The notes under the pieces: model-generated
The model's database searches: none
Told to the model about the DNA's origin: nothing
Seen by the model: only the letters and a program-made list of their open reading frames with translations
Assembly: GCA_031177735.1 (NCBI GenBank)
Contig: JAPSKJ010000003.1
Coordinates: 1 to 34,631, forward strand
DNA: 34,631 nucleotides
From: Nocardioides sp.
GTDB taxonomy: Bacteria; Actinomycetota; Actinomycetes; Propionibacteriales; Nocardioidaceae
Direction: 5' to 3'
Shown here: positions 1-9,150 of the stretch, piece by piece
How positions within the stretch are numbered: the first letter of the stretch is position 1
How the letters are laid out: each line of letters opens with the position of its first letter
Program-made: the position numbers and the translations under genes

Positions 1-668
1 GCGGCGAGCACCGAGTCACCCCACACGATCGGGGTGGTCTCGGCCAGTGCGATCGCGAGCATCTTGGCCGGGTTGACGGCCAGGTCACGGTGGGGCGAGG
101 CGGCGAGGGCGACGGCATCGAGCGCGTCAGCGACGCCGTCGGCGTCGGCGGTCGGGCCCAGCTGCACCCGGTGCAGGAAGCACAGCATCACCACGGCCAC
201 GGCCAGCTGGTCGCGGGTGGTCGTTGGCAGCACGGTCGTCCAGCGGCCCACGGCGTGCTGGGCCACCAGCGAGTCGGGCGGGCAGGCCACCACCAGCTGG
301 CAGCCGCGGCGTGCGGCCTCGGCGACGGCGGAGGCGGTGCCGGGGTCGGCCCCGTCGGGCGCGAGCACGACGACGAGGTCGAGCGACCCGGCCCAACCCG
401 GCAGGCCCTGGGCCGGCCAGGCGACGAAGGGCACCGGGCACCACGGCTCGAGCACCGCTCGGAGCAGGCGCGAGTCGGGGCCGGCCGCGATGACGGCTCG
501 CGGGGCGCCCGCCTCGCGGCTCAGCGCCACTGCCTCGTCGAGCGCCTCACTCGTCGTGCTCGACTCGCGGCGCACGCGGGAGCCGGACTCGGCCAGCGAG
601 CGCAGGCGCAGGTCGGCGGCGGCCAGCACCGTCTCGTCGTCCAGGCGGGACTCGTCGAACCAGCTCAT
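1..668 (-). CDS. SIS-domain / phosphosugar isomerase-like protein (TobH/Rv3256c-like), 3' end truncated by window edge
   Basis: Minus-strand reading frame from ATG at 668 (MSWFDESRLDDETVLAAADLRLRSLAESGSRVRRE...) open to the window edge; gene order after manB/Trm112 matches the mycobacterial Rv3256c neighbourhood. Missing from the ORF track because it has no stop in the window. Confidence 0.75.
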   Translation of the reverse strand, partial: MSWFDESRLDDETVLAAADLRLRSLAESGSRVRRESSTTSEALDEAVALSREAGAPRAVIAAGPDSRLLRAVLEPWCPVPFVAWPAQGLPGWAGSLDLVVVLAPDGADPGTASAVAEAARRGCQLVVACPPDSLVAQHAVGRWTTVLPTTTRDQLAVAVVMLCFLHRVQLGPTADADGVADALDAVALAASPHRDLAVNPAKMLAIALAETTPIVWGDSVLA

Positions 669-690
669 CGGCTCCCTCACTGCTCGTGGG

Positions 691-894
691 TCAGGGTGTG
701 CGGGCCTCGTCGACCAGGAGGACCGGGATCCCGTCGCGCACGGGGTAGGCCAGCCGGCACTCCCCCTGGCACACCAGCTCACCACCCTCGGGCGTCTCGA
801 CGGGCAGCAGGTCGCCGTGGCACTGCGGGCACACGATGATCTCGAGCAGGGCGGGGTCCAGGCCGAGCGTCGGGCCGGTGTCGCCGGCGGCCAT
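691..894 (-). CDS. Trm112 family protein
   Basis: 67 aa, [22 protein letters not shown]...[26 protein letters not shown] is typical of the Trm112/YcaR family. Confidence 0.9.
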   Translation of the reverse strand: MAAGDTGPTLGLDPALLEIIVCPQCHGDLLPVETPEGGELVCQGECRLAYPVRDGIPVLLVDEARTP

Positions 895-895
895 C

Positions 896-2266
896 TCAGT
901 CGCCCTTCCGGATCACGGCGAGCGCTTCGTCGCGGATCCGCTCCATCGTCTCGGCGTCCTTGCCCTCGGCGTTGAGCCGCAGCAGGGGCTCGGTGTTGGA
1001 GGCGCGGACGTTGAAGGTCCAGTCGGCGTGGCTCACGGTGAGGCCGTCGAGGGTGTCGAGGGTGACGCCCTCGCGGCCACCGAACTCCGCCTCGATCGCG
1101 GCGATCGCGGCCTTCTGGTCCGCCACCTCGGTGTTGATCTCACCGCTCGAGGGATAGCGCTCGTACTCCGCCAGCAGACCGCTCAGCGGCTGGTCGGTCT
1201 CCGCCAGGGCGGCCATGGCGTGCAGCGCGGCCAGCATGCCGGAGTCGGCGCGCCAGAAGTCGCGGAAGTAGAAGTGGCCGCTGTGCTCGCCGCCGAAGAT
1301 CGCGTCGGTCTCGGCCATGGTGGTCTTGATGAACGAGTGGCCGACGCGGGTGCGGACCGGCTTGCCGCCGAGCTCGGTCACGATCTCCGGCACGGCGCGG
1401 CTGGTGATCAGGTTGTGGATGATGGTCGCGCCCGGCTCCTTGGCCAGCTCGCGGGCAGCGATCAGCGCGGTCAGCGTGCTGGGGTTGACCAGCTCGCCCC
1501 GCTCGTCGACCAGGAAGCAGCGGTCGGCGTCGCCGTCGAAGGCGAGTCCGATGTCGGCGCCCACCTCGCGGACCTTGGCCTGCAGGTCGACCAGGTTGGC
1601 GGCGTCGATCGGGTTGGCCTCGTGGTTGGGGAAGGTGCCGTCGAGCTCGAAGTACATCGGGACGACCTCGACCTGACCCTCCGGCATCCGCCCGAAGACC
1701 GCGGGAGCGGTGTGGCCGGCCATGCCGTTGCCGGCGTCGACCACGACCTTGAGCGTGCGGCCGGAGACGGGCGCGAGGGAGAGCAGGTGGGCGGCGTAGG
1801 CCTCGAGGACGTCGCTCTCCTCGATGGTGCCCGGCGTGGCCGCCCGCGCACCCTCGCCGGACAGGACGAGGTCGCGGATCTCGGCCAGGCCGCTCTCCAT
1901 GCCCACCGGCTGCGCGTACGCCCGGCACATCTTGATGCCGTTGTACTGCGCCGGGTTGTGGCTCGCGGTGAACATCGCGCCCGGGATGCCGAGGTGGCCG
2001 GAGGCGAAGTAGAGCTGGTCGGTGGAGGCGAGGCCGATCATGACGACGTCGGCACCGGCCTGGCTCGCGCCCTCGGCGAACGCACCGGCCATGCCCGGCG
2101 AGCTGGGGCGCATGTCGTGGCCGATCACCACCTGGGATGCGTCGACGACCGTGGCGAAGGCGCGGCCGGTCGCCCGGGCGAGCTCCTCGTCGACCTGGTC
2201 CGGCACGAGGCCGCGGACGTCGTAGGCCTTGAAGACGGCATTGATGACGGCAGGGTCGAGAGCCAT
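896..2266 (-). CDS. manB: phosphomannomutase/phosphoglucomutase
   Basis: 456 aa; [16 protein letters not shown] catalytic serine loop, DGDADRC metal loop, [13 protein letters not shown] sugar loop, [13 protein letters not shown] phosphate loop. Confidence 0.95.
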   Translation of the reverse strand: MALDPAVINAVFKAYDVRGLVPDQVDEELARATGRAFATVVDASQVVIGHDMRPSSPGMAGAFAEGASQAGADVVMIGLASTDQLYFASGHLGIPGAMFTASHNPAQYNGIKMCRAYAQPVGMESGLAEIRDLVLSGEGARAATPGTIEESDVLEAYAAHLLSLAPVSGRTLKVVVDAGNGMAGHTAPAVFGRMPEGQVEVVPMYFELDGTFPNHEANPIDAANLVDLQAKVREVGADIGLAFDGDADRCFLVDERGELVNPSTLTALIAARELAKEPGATIIHNLITSRAVPEIVTELGGKPVRTRVGHSFIKTTMAETDAIFGGEHSGHFYFRDFWRADSGMLAALHAMAALAETDQPLSGLLAEYERYPSSGEINTEVADQKAAIAAIEAEFGGREGVTLDTLDGLTVSHADWTFNVRASNTEPLLRLNAEGKDAETMERIRDEALAVIRKGD

Positions 2267-2284
2267 GAGGCAGACCCTAGTGGC

Positions 2285-2641
2285 TCACTCCGAGGTGAGC
2301 ACCCGGAGGTGGCCGCGGCGGGTGGTCTCGCGCATCCCTTCCTCGGCCACGGCGGCGGGCCGGGGAGCGGGTCGGGCGGCCTCGCGGACGGCGTCGGCCA
2401 GCGCGAGCAGGTCGTCGTTGGAGGGCCCCTGGTGGCGGGCGTCGGTGGCCAGGCGGAGCACCTCCCAGCCGCGCGGGGCGGAGAGCCGCTCGCTGTGCAC
2501 GTCGCAGAGGTCGTAGGCATGCGGCTCGGCGTAGGTGGCCAGCGGGCCCAGCACGGCGGTCTGGTCGGCGTAGACGTAGGTCAGCGTGCAGACCGCGGGG
2601 CGGCCGCAGGCGGTACGCGAACAACGCCGGGTGGGACTCAC
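2285..2641 (-). CDS. DUF3499 family protein
   Basis: MSPTRRCSRTACGRPAVCTLTYVYADQTAVLGPLATYAEPHAYDLCDVHSERLSAPRGWEVLRL is characteristic of actinobacterial DUF3499; GTG start. Confidence 0.88.
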   Translation of the reverse strand: MSPTRRCSRTACGRPAVCTLTYVYADQTAVLGPLATYAEPHAYDLCDVHSERLSAPRGWEVLRLATDARHQGPSNDDLLALADAVREAARPAPRPAAVAEEGMRETTRRGHLRVLTSE

Positions 2642-2692
2642 GCGGCAGACGCTACCGCCCCCACCCGCTGCCGCCGATTAGGCTCGCTGGTC

Positions 2693-3133
2693 ATGGAGTC
2701 GCCGTCGCCGCCCCGCCGCCGCACGCGGGACCGCCGGGGTCGCGGGCCGCGGGGGCCGGGCGTCATGCCGAGCGTGCCCGGGCAGCCGGTGCTCCGCACC
2801 CGGCGCGAGCGCTTCGACGACCTCGCACTGGGCATCGTGACCGAGATCGACGCACGCTGGCAGGACCGCCTCGGCCTGGTCGAGTACGCCGTCGAGGACA
2901 CTCCCCAGATCCCCGACGACTGGTCCTCGGGCACGGTGCCGTTGTCGTCGCTGGTGCGCGGGTCCGGCGCCACGCCCACGCGGCTGGTGATCTTCCGACG
3001 GCCCATCGAGCACCGCTGTGAGACCCGCTCCGACCTGGAGGCGATGCTGCTCTCGGTGATCGTCGAGCAGGTCGCCGAGCTGCTCGGCATCGACGCCGAG
3101 GCGGTCGACCCGCGCTACGAGCGCGGCGACTGA
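2693..3133 (+). CDS. metallopeptidase (zincin-like, DUF1025/PF06262) family protein, apparently lacking HExxH
   Basis: 146 aa from ATG 2693, divergent from DUF3499, Rv3259-like position; contains VIVEQVAELLGI where the family motif is expected. Confidence 0.75.
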   Translation: MESPSPPRRRTRDRRGRGPRGPGVMPSVPGQPVLRTRRERFDDLALGIVTEIDARWQDRLGLVEYAVEDTPQIPDDWSSGTVPLSSLVRGSGATPTRLVIFRRPIEHRCETRSDLEAMLLSVIVEQVAELLGIDAEAVDPRYERGD

Positions 3134-3168
3134 CGCTCCCGCCCGCCCGTGGGCGAGGCGGCAGCGCC

Positions 3169-4560
3169 TCAGGGCAGACCGGGCGCCACGTCGGGTCGGG
3201 CTCCGGTGCGGACCAGCGCGCGCAGTGGCACCACGGCGCTGCCCTCGCCGGTGACCACGACCGCTCCGCGCACGGGCGTCCGCTCGGGAGCGACCTCGAC
3301 GAGCAACGCGTCGTCGGGCAGCTCGAGGGTCACCGCCCGGCCCGGGGTCAGGTCGAGCCGCTGCTCGAGCAGGACCTCCCCGTCGGCGGCCCGCGCGACC
3401 ACCGCGGCGGCGCCGACGGCCGTCGCGCCGCCGAGCACGACCCGCTTCTCCCCCGCGGGCACCAGCACCGTGGTGCTCTCGGTGACCTCGGCGCCTGGCG
3501 TGGTCGCGGTGACGTCGCGCCCCGCGGCCGAGCGCAGCATCGCGCTCACCGGCCGGTTGGACTCGACCAGGATCCCGACGGCGTCGGGCGCCGCGTCGAG
3601 GACGGCGTCGAGGTTCGTGACCGCCACCGACCGGGGGGCGATGTCGAGCACGGGTGCGTCGGCCGGGCTGAACACCGATTCCGCGGTCACCAGTCGCACC
3701 TCCGCGCGCACCTGGTCGTCGGTGCCGTTGGCCACCACCAGGGTGCGCCGGTCGGCGGCGGGCAGGCCGAGGAGCAGCGTGGTGGTGGTCGGCTCAGCCT
3801 GACCGGGGATCCAGTCCTCCCCGCGGATGCCGCCGGTGAGCCGCTCGCCGCGGTCGCGCACCGTCACGGCGAGCTGGCCCCGCTCGACCGTGACGTGCAG
3901 GGCGAGGTGGCCGGGGTAGGGCACGATCGTGGCGAGGTCGAGCTCCTGGGTGCTGCCCCCCGGCACGGCCACGCCGCGCAGCGCCGGCACGTCCATCGGA
4001 CCCTCTTCGCCGAACACCTCGATGTCGGCGATCGCCGGGCCGGAGTTGGGGTTGACCAGCTCCACCACCGAGCTGTGCGTGGGCCCGGCGCCCAACCCGG
4101 TGAACCACTGGTCCGGCGCCGTGGTCGGGCAGTCGACCGCGGCCAGCGGCGCCGGCGCGGTCCGGCCCGCGACGAGGCCGGGGGCGAGCGCGCCGGAGCC
4201 GGTGATGACCACCGGGCCGTCTGCGGGGGCGGTGGTGACCTGACCGTGGCTGACCCGCGCCTCGGTGTCCCCCGAGGCGTTGAGCAGCGCGACCACTCCG
4301 GCGGCCTCGGGCTCACCGGTGCTGACCTGCACCGCTCCGCCACTGATGGGCGCGGGACAGACGACGCTGGCCTGCCTCAAGGGGGTCAGCTCGGGGGCTC
4401 GGGTCGGCACGGCCCCGGGATCGGTGCTCACCAGCGCGACCGCTCCGGCGACCGCGAGCGGCAGCACCACGGCGAGCGCGGAGGTGAGGTTGACGCGCGA
4501 GGTCGCGACCCGGCGGCTGCGGCGGGGCTCGGGTGCGGGATCTGCGGCGCGGCGGCTCAT
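3169..4560 (-). CDS. DUF5719 family secreted/membrane-anchored protein
   Basis: 463 aa, one N-terminal TM (LTSALAVVLPLAVAGAVALV), repeated beta-rich architecture; coupled (ATGA overlap) to the upstream glycosyltransferase gene. Confidence 0.75.
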   Translation of the reverse strand: MSRRAADPAPEPRRSRRVATSRVNLTSALAVVLPLAVAGAVALVSTDPGAVPTRAPELTPLRQASVVCPAPISGGAVQVSTGEPEAAGVVALLNASGDTEARVSHGQVTTAPADGPVVITGSGALAPGLVAGRTAPAPLAAVDCPTTAPDQWFTGLGAGPTHSSVVELVNPNSGPAIADIEVFGEEGPMDVPALRGVAVPGGSTQELDLATIVPYPGHLALHVTVERGQLAVTVRDRGERLTGGIRGEDWIPGQAEPTTTTLLLGLPAADRRTLVVANGTDDQVRAEVRLVTAESVFSPADAPVLDIAPRSVAVTNLDAVLDAAPDAVGILVESNRPVSAMLRSAAGRDVTATTPGAEVTESTTVLVPAGEKRVVLGGATAVGAAAVVARAADGEVLLEQRLDLTPGRAVTLELPDDALLVEVAPERTPVRGAVVVTGEGSAVVPLRALVRTGARPDVAPGLP

Positions 4561-7445
4561 CGGCGGCGCCTCCTCTCGGTCGTCGGGGCGCAGAGGACGA
4601 GGACCACAACCAGCCCCAGGCCCTGCACGACCAGCAGCACGACCCGCAGCCAGTCGGTGCCGCTCTCGATCCAGTGGTCGGTGGGCGGCTCGTCGAGCTG
4701 CCAGGCCCGGGTCGAACGGTCGCTCGCGCTGGCCTGCGAGAGGCCACCGGTCGCGTCGATCGCCGCGGCCACCCGCGGGTCCGCCGGCGGAGGCTGGACG
4801 ACGTACTGGATCCCCGATCGCGCGAGCGCGGTGACCGTGTCGGCGGAGGTCGCGGTGGAGGCGAAGTCACGCACGAGGGCACTGAAGTCACCGTCCTCCG
4901 GGGTGAGCGCCTCGACCTCGTCCTCGCCGAGGGTGACCCCGTCGCCGCGGACCACGGTGTAGCTCAGCCCGTCGTCCTGGCTGCCGCGGAGCACCAGGAT
5001 GCCGTGCTCGGGGGCCAGCTCGGCGGCCTGCAGCATGTAGGCGGGGATGGGGTCGTCGGCGCCGTCGGCGAGCGCACCGCTGCCGCTGGCGACGAACCAC
5101 GCCATCCCGCCCACGGGTACGACGACGGCCACTGCGGCCGCCAGCCCGGCGACCCAGCGCCGCCAGCCGGGGAGGCCGGCCGCGACCGCTCCCTGGGCGC
5201 CGAGCACGACCGCGACGACCGCCGCCCCCTGGAGGGCGACCAGCGGGAAGCCGAGTCCGGGTGGGCTGGTCCAGCCGCTGCGGTCGAGATCGGCCAGCGC
5301 CACCAGCGCGGCGACGGCCGCGGTGACGAGCCCCGCGATCCAGCACACCAGGACGGGGATCCGGGTGCGGACCGGGATCAGCGCGAGCAGCGCGAGCAGC
5401 GGCAGCACCAGCCCCAGCCACCAGGGCGCGCCGAGGTCGGGCAGCCGGCCCAGCAGCAGGTGGGTGCCGTCGACCGCGGGCAGGGGCAGTCGACCGGCGT
5501 CGAGGAGCAGCGCCGCCGGATCGCTGTGCAGGACGGCCGGGATCCACCACGGCGAGAGCAGCACCGGTGGCACGAGCACGGCCACGGCGGGCGGCCCCCA
5601 CACCGAGCGCTGGCCGCGCACACCGGGCAGCAGCACCAGGGCCGCCAGCAGGACGACGACGCCGAGGACCAGGGCGACGAGCCAGCCGACCGGGGTGAAG
5701 GCGGCGAGGAGGGTGACCAGCAGGCCGGTGCGCCAGGCCGCCCGCCAGCGCCGGTCCGCCTCGGGGTCGGCGAAGCCGAGAGCTGCGTGAGCGGCCCAGG
5801 GCAGCACCGCGCCGGCGACCACCGGTCCCAGCCGGCCGTCGCCCCAGGCGCCGCTGACGGCGGGGACGAGCGCATACGTGGCCGAGCCCCACAGCACCAT
5901 CCACCGCGGGGCGCCCTGCGGCGAGACGAGCCGCCCGGCGACGCGGAGCAACCGCCACGCACCCCACACCGCCGCCGGCAGGGCGAGGAGCAGCACCGCG
6001 GAGACGGCCGCGCCGGGGCTGCCGCCGAGCAGCGTGGCCAGCAGGGCGAGCGGCAGCAGGTAGGGCGGCGCCGGGATGTCGGTGCCCTGCACCAGCGGGT
6101 GCCAGGACTCGTAGTGCAGTCGCCACCACGCGCCCGCACCCTCCGGTGTCGGGGACAGGCCGCCGCCGGAGACCGAGCCGAGCGCCGTGCGTGCTCCGAC
6201 CAGTCCCAGCACGACCACGGCGGTGAGCACGAGCGCGATCGGGTTGGTCAGGTAGCGCGCGACCAGGCCGGTGTCCTGCAGCAGCGCGTCGGGGTCGTCG
6301 GGATCGATTGCCGGCTTGCGCGCCGCGAAGGACGCCGGGTCGCGCTCCGCGGCCGCCGCGCGGCGCCGCTCCGCCACGTCGGCCGCCTGGTTGGTCACCG
6401 CGGCCAGCATGTCGCCGAGGAAGTCCAGACCGTGGCGGTAGGGCAGCCACCAGGGCGCCAGGAGGCGGCGTACCTCGCGCTCGGGCACGACCTGCCGCCC
6501 CCGGCGGTCGCGGCGGGCTGCGCTCAGCTCGCGCGGGCGGCTGTAGACCGACACCAGCGCGGCCAGCTCGTCGAACGCCTCTCCCACCGAGCGGAGCATC
6601 AAGAAGCCGAGCATCCGCAGCAGCGTGCCGAGCAGCAGCCGCAGGGTCCGCAGCGGCAGCGTGCGTGCCGGCGCGTTGACCAGCAGCGTGTAGAGCGCCG
6701 CCCGACGCTCCTGGTAGTGGGTGTGCCGGCCGGTCAGCGGCGTGCGCCGTGCCCCGCGGTGCGCCGCCTCGGCGTGGAACACGACCGCCTGCGGCACCAC
6801 CAGCGTGGTGTGCCCGGCCGCGGCCGCGCGCCAGCCGAAGTCGATGTCGTTGCCGAACATCGGCAGCAGCGGGTCGAAGCCGCCGAGCTGCTCGAGCACG
6901 CTGCGGCGCACCAGCATGCCGGCGCTGTTGACGGCCAGGACGCGCCGGACCTCGTCGTGCTGGCCCTGGTCGTACTCCCCGCGCTCCAGACCGGTCTCGC
7001 GCCGCCCGGTGCCGGACAGGGTGACTCCCACCTCGAGCAGGCGGCGCAGCGAGGGCCACTCCCGCAGCTTCGGCCCGAGTACGCCGGCCTCCGGGTGCTC
7101 CGCCGCGGCGGTGAGGAGCGCAGCGAGGGCGTGGGGATGGGGCGTGGCGTCGTCGTGCAGGATCCAGACCCACTCCGGGGGCCCGGCCGGCCCCGGGTCC
7201 TCCTGCAGCTCGGCGAGGGCGATCGCGACCGCCTCGGGGAAGCTGGTCGAGCCCTTCACGGTGTGGACGTGCCCGAAGGCCTCGCGCATCAGCGTCGGGC
7301 TCTCGTCCTTGCTGCCGGTGTCGACCGCGACCACGCGGGCGATCGGCGCGGTCTGCGCGGCGACGCCGTCGATGACCGTCGGCAGCCACCGCGCCCCGTC
7401 GTGGGCGACGAGGACGAGGGCGACCGGACCGTCCGAGGGATGCAC
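4557..7445 (-). CDS. large membrane glycosyltransferase family 2 protein
   Basis: N-terminal GT2 domain (VALVLVAHDGARWLPTVIDGVAAQT...WVWILHDDATPHP) followed by a multi-TM region. The ORF track starts at 7502; GTG 7445 preferred because TAGGGT-N8-GTG sits directly upstream. Confidence 0.88.
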   Translation of the reverse strand: MHPSDGPVALVLVAHDGARWLPTVIDGVAAQTAPIARVVAVDTGSKDESPTLMREAFGHVHTVKGSTSFPEAVAIALAELQEDPGPAGPPEWVWILHDDATPHPHALAALLTAAAEHPEAGVLGPKLREWPSLRRLLEVGVTLSGTGRRETGLERGEYDQGQHDEVRRVLAVNSAGMLVRRSVLEQLGGFDPLLPMFGNDIDFGWRAAAAGHTTLVVPQAVVFHAEAAHRGARRTPLTGRHTHYQERRAALYTLLVNAPARTLPLRTLRLLLGTLLRMLGFLMLRSVGEAFDELAALVSVYSRPRELSAARRDRRGRQVVPEREVRRLLAPWWLPYRHGLDFLGDMLAAVTNQAADVAERRRAAAAERDPASFAARKPAIDPDDPDALLQDTGLVARYLTNPIALVLTAVVVLGLVGARTALGSVSGGGLSPTPEGAGAWWRLHYESWHPLVQGTDIPAPPYLLPLALLATLLGGSPGAAVSAVLLLALPAAVWGAWRLLRVAGRLVSPQGAPRWMVLWGSATYALVPAVSGAWGDGRLGPVVAGAVLPWAAHAALGFADPEADRRWRAAWRTGLLVTLLAAFTPVGWLVALVLGVVVLLAALVLLPGVRGQRSVWGPPAVAVLVPPVLLSPWWIPAVLHSDPAALLLDAGRLPLPAVDGTHLLLGRLPDLGAPWWLGLVLPLLALLALIPVRTRIPVLVCWIAGLVTAAVAALVALADLDRSGWTSPPGLGFPLVALQGAAVVAVVLGAQGAVAAGLPGWRRWVAGLAAAVAVVVPVGGMAWFVASGSGALADGADDPIPAYMLQAAELAPEHGILVLRGSQDDGLSYTVVRGDGVTLGEDEVEALTPEDGDFSALVRDFASTATSADTVTALARSGIQYVVQPPPADPRVAAAIDATGGLSQASASDRSTRAWQLDEPPTDHWIESGTDWLRVVLLVVQGLGLVVVLVLCAPTTERRRRR

Positions 7446-7535
7446 GGGGGGAAACCCTAACCGCCCGGGGCACGCGGCCCGCCTCCGCGCTGAGCCGACC
7501 ACACCGACCGCGGCCCCGTCACCCGGAACGCCCGG

Positions 7536-7576
7536 AAAACGCAGCGACCCCCGGTGTGGGCCGGGGGTCAGCTGCG
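7536..7576 (-). terminator. intrinsic terminator downstream of whiB
   Basis: On the minus strand: CGCAGC-T-GACCCCCGG-cccaca-CCGGGGGTC-GCTGCG followed by TTTT. 15 paired bases, one bulge, then a T tract. Confidence 0.88.
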
Positions 7577-7584
7577 GTGGTGCA

Positions 7585-7839
7585 TCAGACTGCGCGCTTC
7601 TTGAGCTTGCGGCGCTCGCGCTCGGAGAGGCCGCCCCAGATGCCGAAGCGCTCGTCGTTCATCAGTGCGGACTCGAGGCACTCGTTGCGCACCTCGCACG
7701 TCTGGCAGACCTTCTTTGCCTCGCGCGTGGAGCCGCCCTTCTCGGGGAAGAACGCTTCAGGATCCGTCTGTGCGCACAGCGCACGCTCCTGCCAGCCCCC
7801 GTCGTCGGCGTCTGGCTCGAGGAGAAAGAGTTCTCTCAC
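7585..7839 (-). CDS. whiB2: WhiB family transcriptional regulator (WhiB2/WhmD-like)
   Basis: VRELFLLEPDADDGGWQERALCAQTDPEAFFPEKGGSTREAKKVCQTCEVRNECLESALMNDERFGIWGGLSERERRKLKK; four Fe-S cysteines and G-I-WGG motif. GTG 7839 has an AAAGGGCGAG ribosome-binding site; the track start at 7983 is an over-extension. Confidence 0.92.
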   Translation of the reverse strand: MRELFLLEPDADDGGWQERALCAQTDPEAFFPEKGGSTREAKKVCQTCEVRNECLESALMNDERFGIWGGLSERERRKLKKRAV

Positions 7840-8003
7840 GTCACTCGCCCTTTCGACCCTTGTGTTGCATTGATCCGATTTCTCGACCCTGCTGCCATCT
7901 GCTGCGTGGTGTTCCCTCTGTGCCTGACGACACTGGTGCCCAGCACTCGGACGTCTCACTGGTGTGCGCGACACGCGGATCAAGGAAAAACAACACTATG
8001 GGA

Positions 8004-8032
8004 ATTACATGCCTGTCGTACCGCCAAGTCAA
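8004..8032 (-). promoter_or_regulatory. sigma70/SigA-type promoter for whiB
   Basis: Minus strand TTGACT-N17-TGTAAT (8032..8027 and 8009..8004), one mismatch from consensus in each hexamer. Predicted TSS near 7997 gives a 5' leader of about 150-160 nt. Confidence 0.7.
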
Positions 8033-8130
8033 GCCCGGGGTCTGCTAGAAGGAGCCGCTTCGGGACCATCGGCCCAGGGGTGTGACGACCCGTCTCCCCC
8101 GGCGCCGACGGCACCCTCGACAATGGAGTC

Positions 8131-9150
8131 ATGCCCACCCTCACGGCGATCACCGTCCTCTCCGGCGGCCATGGCGGCGCGAAGTTCGTCCAGGGCCTGC
8201 TCCACGGCGTGCGTTCGGGGGCGCTGCCCGGGGTCTCCCCCGAGGCCGAGATCACCGTGGTCGCCAACACCGCCGACGACATCTGGCTGCACGGCCTGAA
8301 GATCTGCCCCGACCTCGACACGCTGATGTACACCCTCGGCGGCGGTCTGGACCACGAGCGGGGTTGGGGGCGCACGCACGAGACCTGGAGCGTCAAGGAG
8401 GAGCTGGAGGCCTACGGGGTGGAGCCGACCTGGTTCGGCCTGGGCGACCGCGACATCGCCACCCACCTGGTCCGTACCCAGATGCTCGAGGCGGGCTATC
8501 CCCTCTCCGCGGTCACCGAGGCGCTGTGCCGACGCTGGTTCGACCCCGCACTGGGCCGTAGCGTGCGACTGCTGCCGATGACCGATGACCGGGTGGAGAC
8601 CCACATCGCGGTCGCCGACCCCGAGGAGCCCAGCGGCCGCCGGGTCGTGCACTTCCAGGAGTACTGGGTCCGCCTGCACGCCAGCGTCCCGGCGGAGCTG
8701 GTCGTGGTCGTCGGGCAGGAGCAGTCCACGCCCGCGCCGGGCGTGATCGAGGCGATCACCTCCGCCGACCTGGTGGTGCTGCCGCCGTCGAACCCCGTGG
8801 TCTCGGTCGGCACCATCCTCGACACGCCCGGCATCCGCGACGCGGTGGTCAAGACGCCCGCCCGGGTGGTCGGCGTCTCCCCGATCATCGGCGGCCACCA
8901 CGTGCGTGGCATGGCCGAGCAGATGCTCGCCTCCATCGACGTGGAGCCCTCCGCACGCGCGGTCGGGCTCCACTACGGCGCTCGAGCGGCCGGCGGCGTG
9001 CTCGACGGCTGGCTGGTCGACACCGTCGACGCCGACGCCGTCCCCACGCTCGAGGGCGCCGGCCTGCGGGCGGCCGCCGTGCCGCTGTGGATGCGCTCCC
9101 CGGAGGCCACCGCCGAGATGGCCGCCGCCGCGGTTCGCCTGGTCTCATGA
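8131..9150 (+). CDS. cofD: 2-phospho-L-lactate transferase (F420 biosynthesis)
   Basis: 339 aa; VLSGGHGGAKFVQGLLHGV, VANTADDIWLHGLKICPDLDTLMYTLGG, LPPSNPVVSVGTIL, VSPIIGGHHVRGMAEQML are CofD/FbiA motifs. Confidence 0.95.
   Translation: MPTLTAITVLSGGHGGAKFVQGLLHGVRSGALPGVSPEAEITVVANTADDIWLHGLKICPDLDTLMYTLGGGLDHERGWGRTHETWSVKEELEAYGVEPTWFGLGDRDIATHLVRTQMLEAGYPLSAVTEALCRRWFDPALGRSVRLLPMTDDRVETHIAVADPEEPSGRRVVHFQEYWVRLHASVPAELVVVVGQEQSTPAPGVIEAITSADLVVLPPSNPVVSVGTILDTPGIRDAVVKTPARVVGVSPIIGGHHVRGMAEQMLASIDVEPSARAVGLHYGARAAGGVLDGWLVDTVDADAVPTLEGAGLRAAAVPLWMRSPEATAEMAAAAVRLVS

Noticed and set aside
836-3133. Long plus-strand ORF of 765 aa
   Set aside because: Antisense to manB and DUF3499 over most of its length; only the last 441 bp (2693-3133) is a genuine gene.
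4533-7460. 975-aa plus-strand ORF
   Set aside because: Low-complexity R/G/Q/P-rich antisense frame of a clear GT2 gene; typical of GC-rich codon bias.
8103-8130. Leaderless -10 for cofD (GACAAT-N6-ATG)
   Set aside because: Lacks the TA start and the 7-8 nt spacing seen at other genes; left out of the tally.
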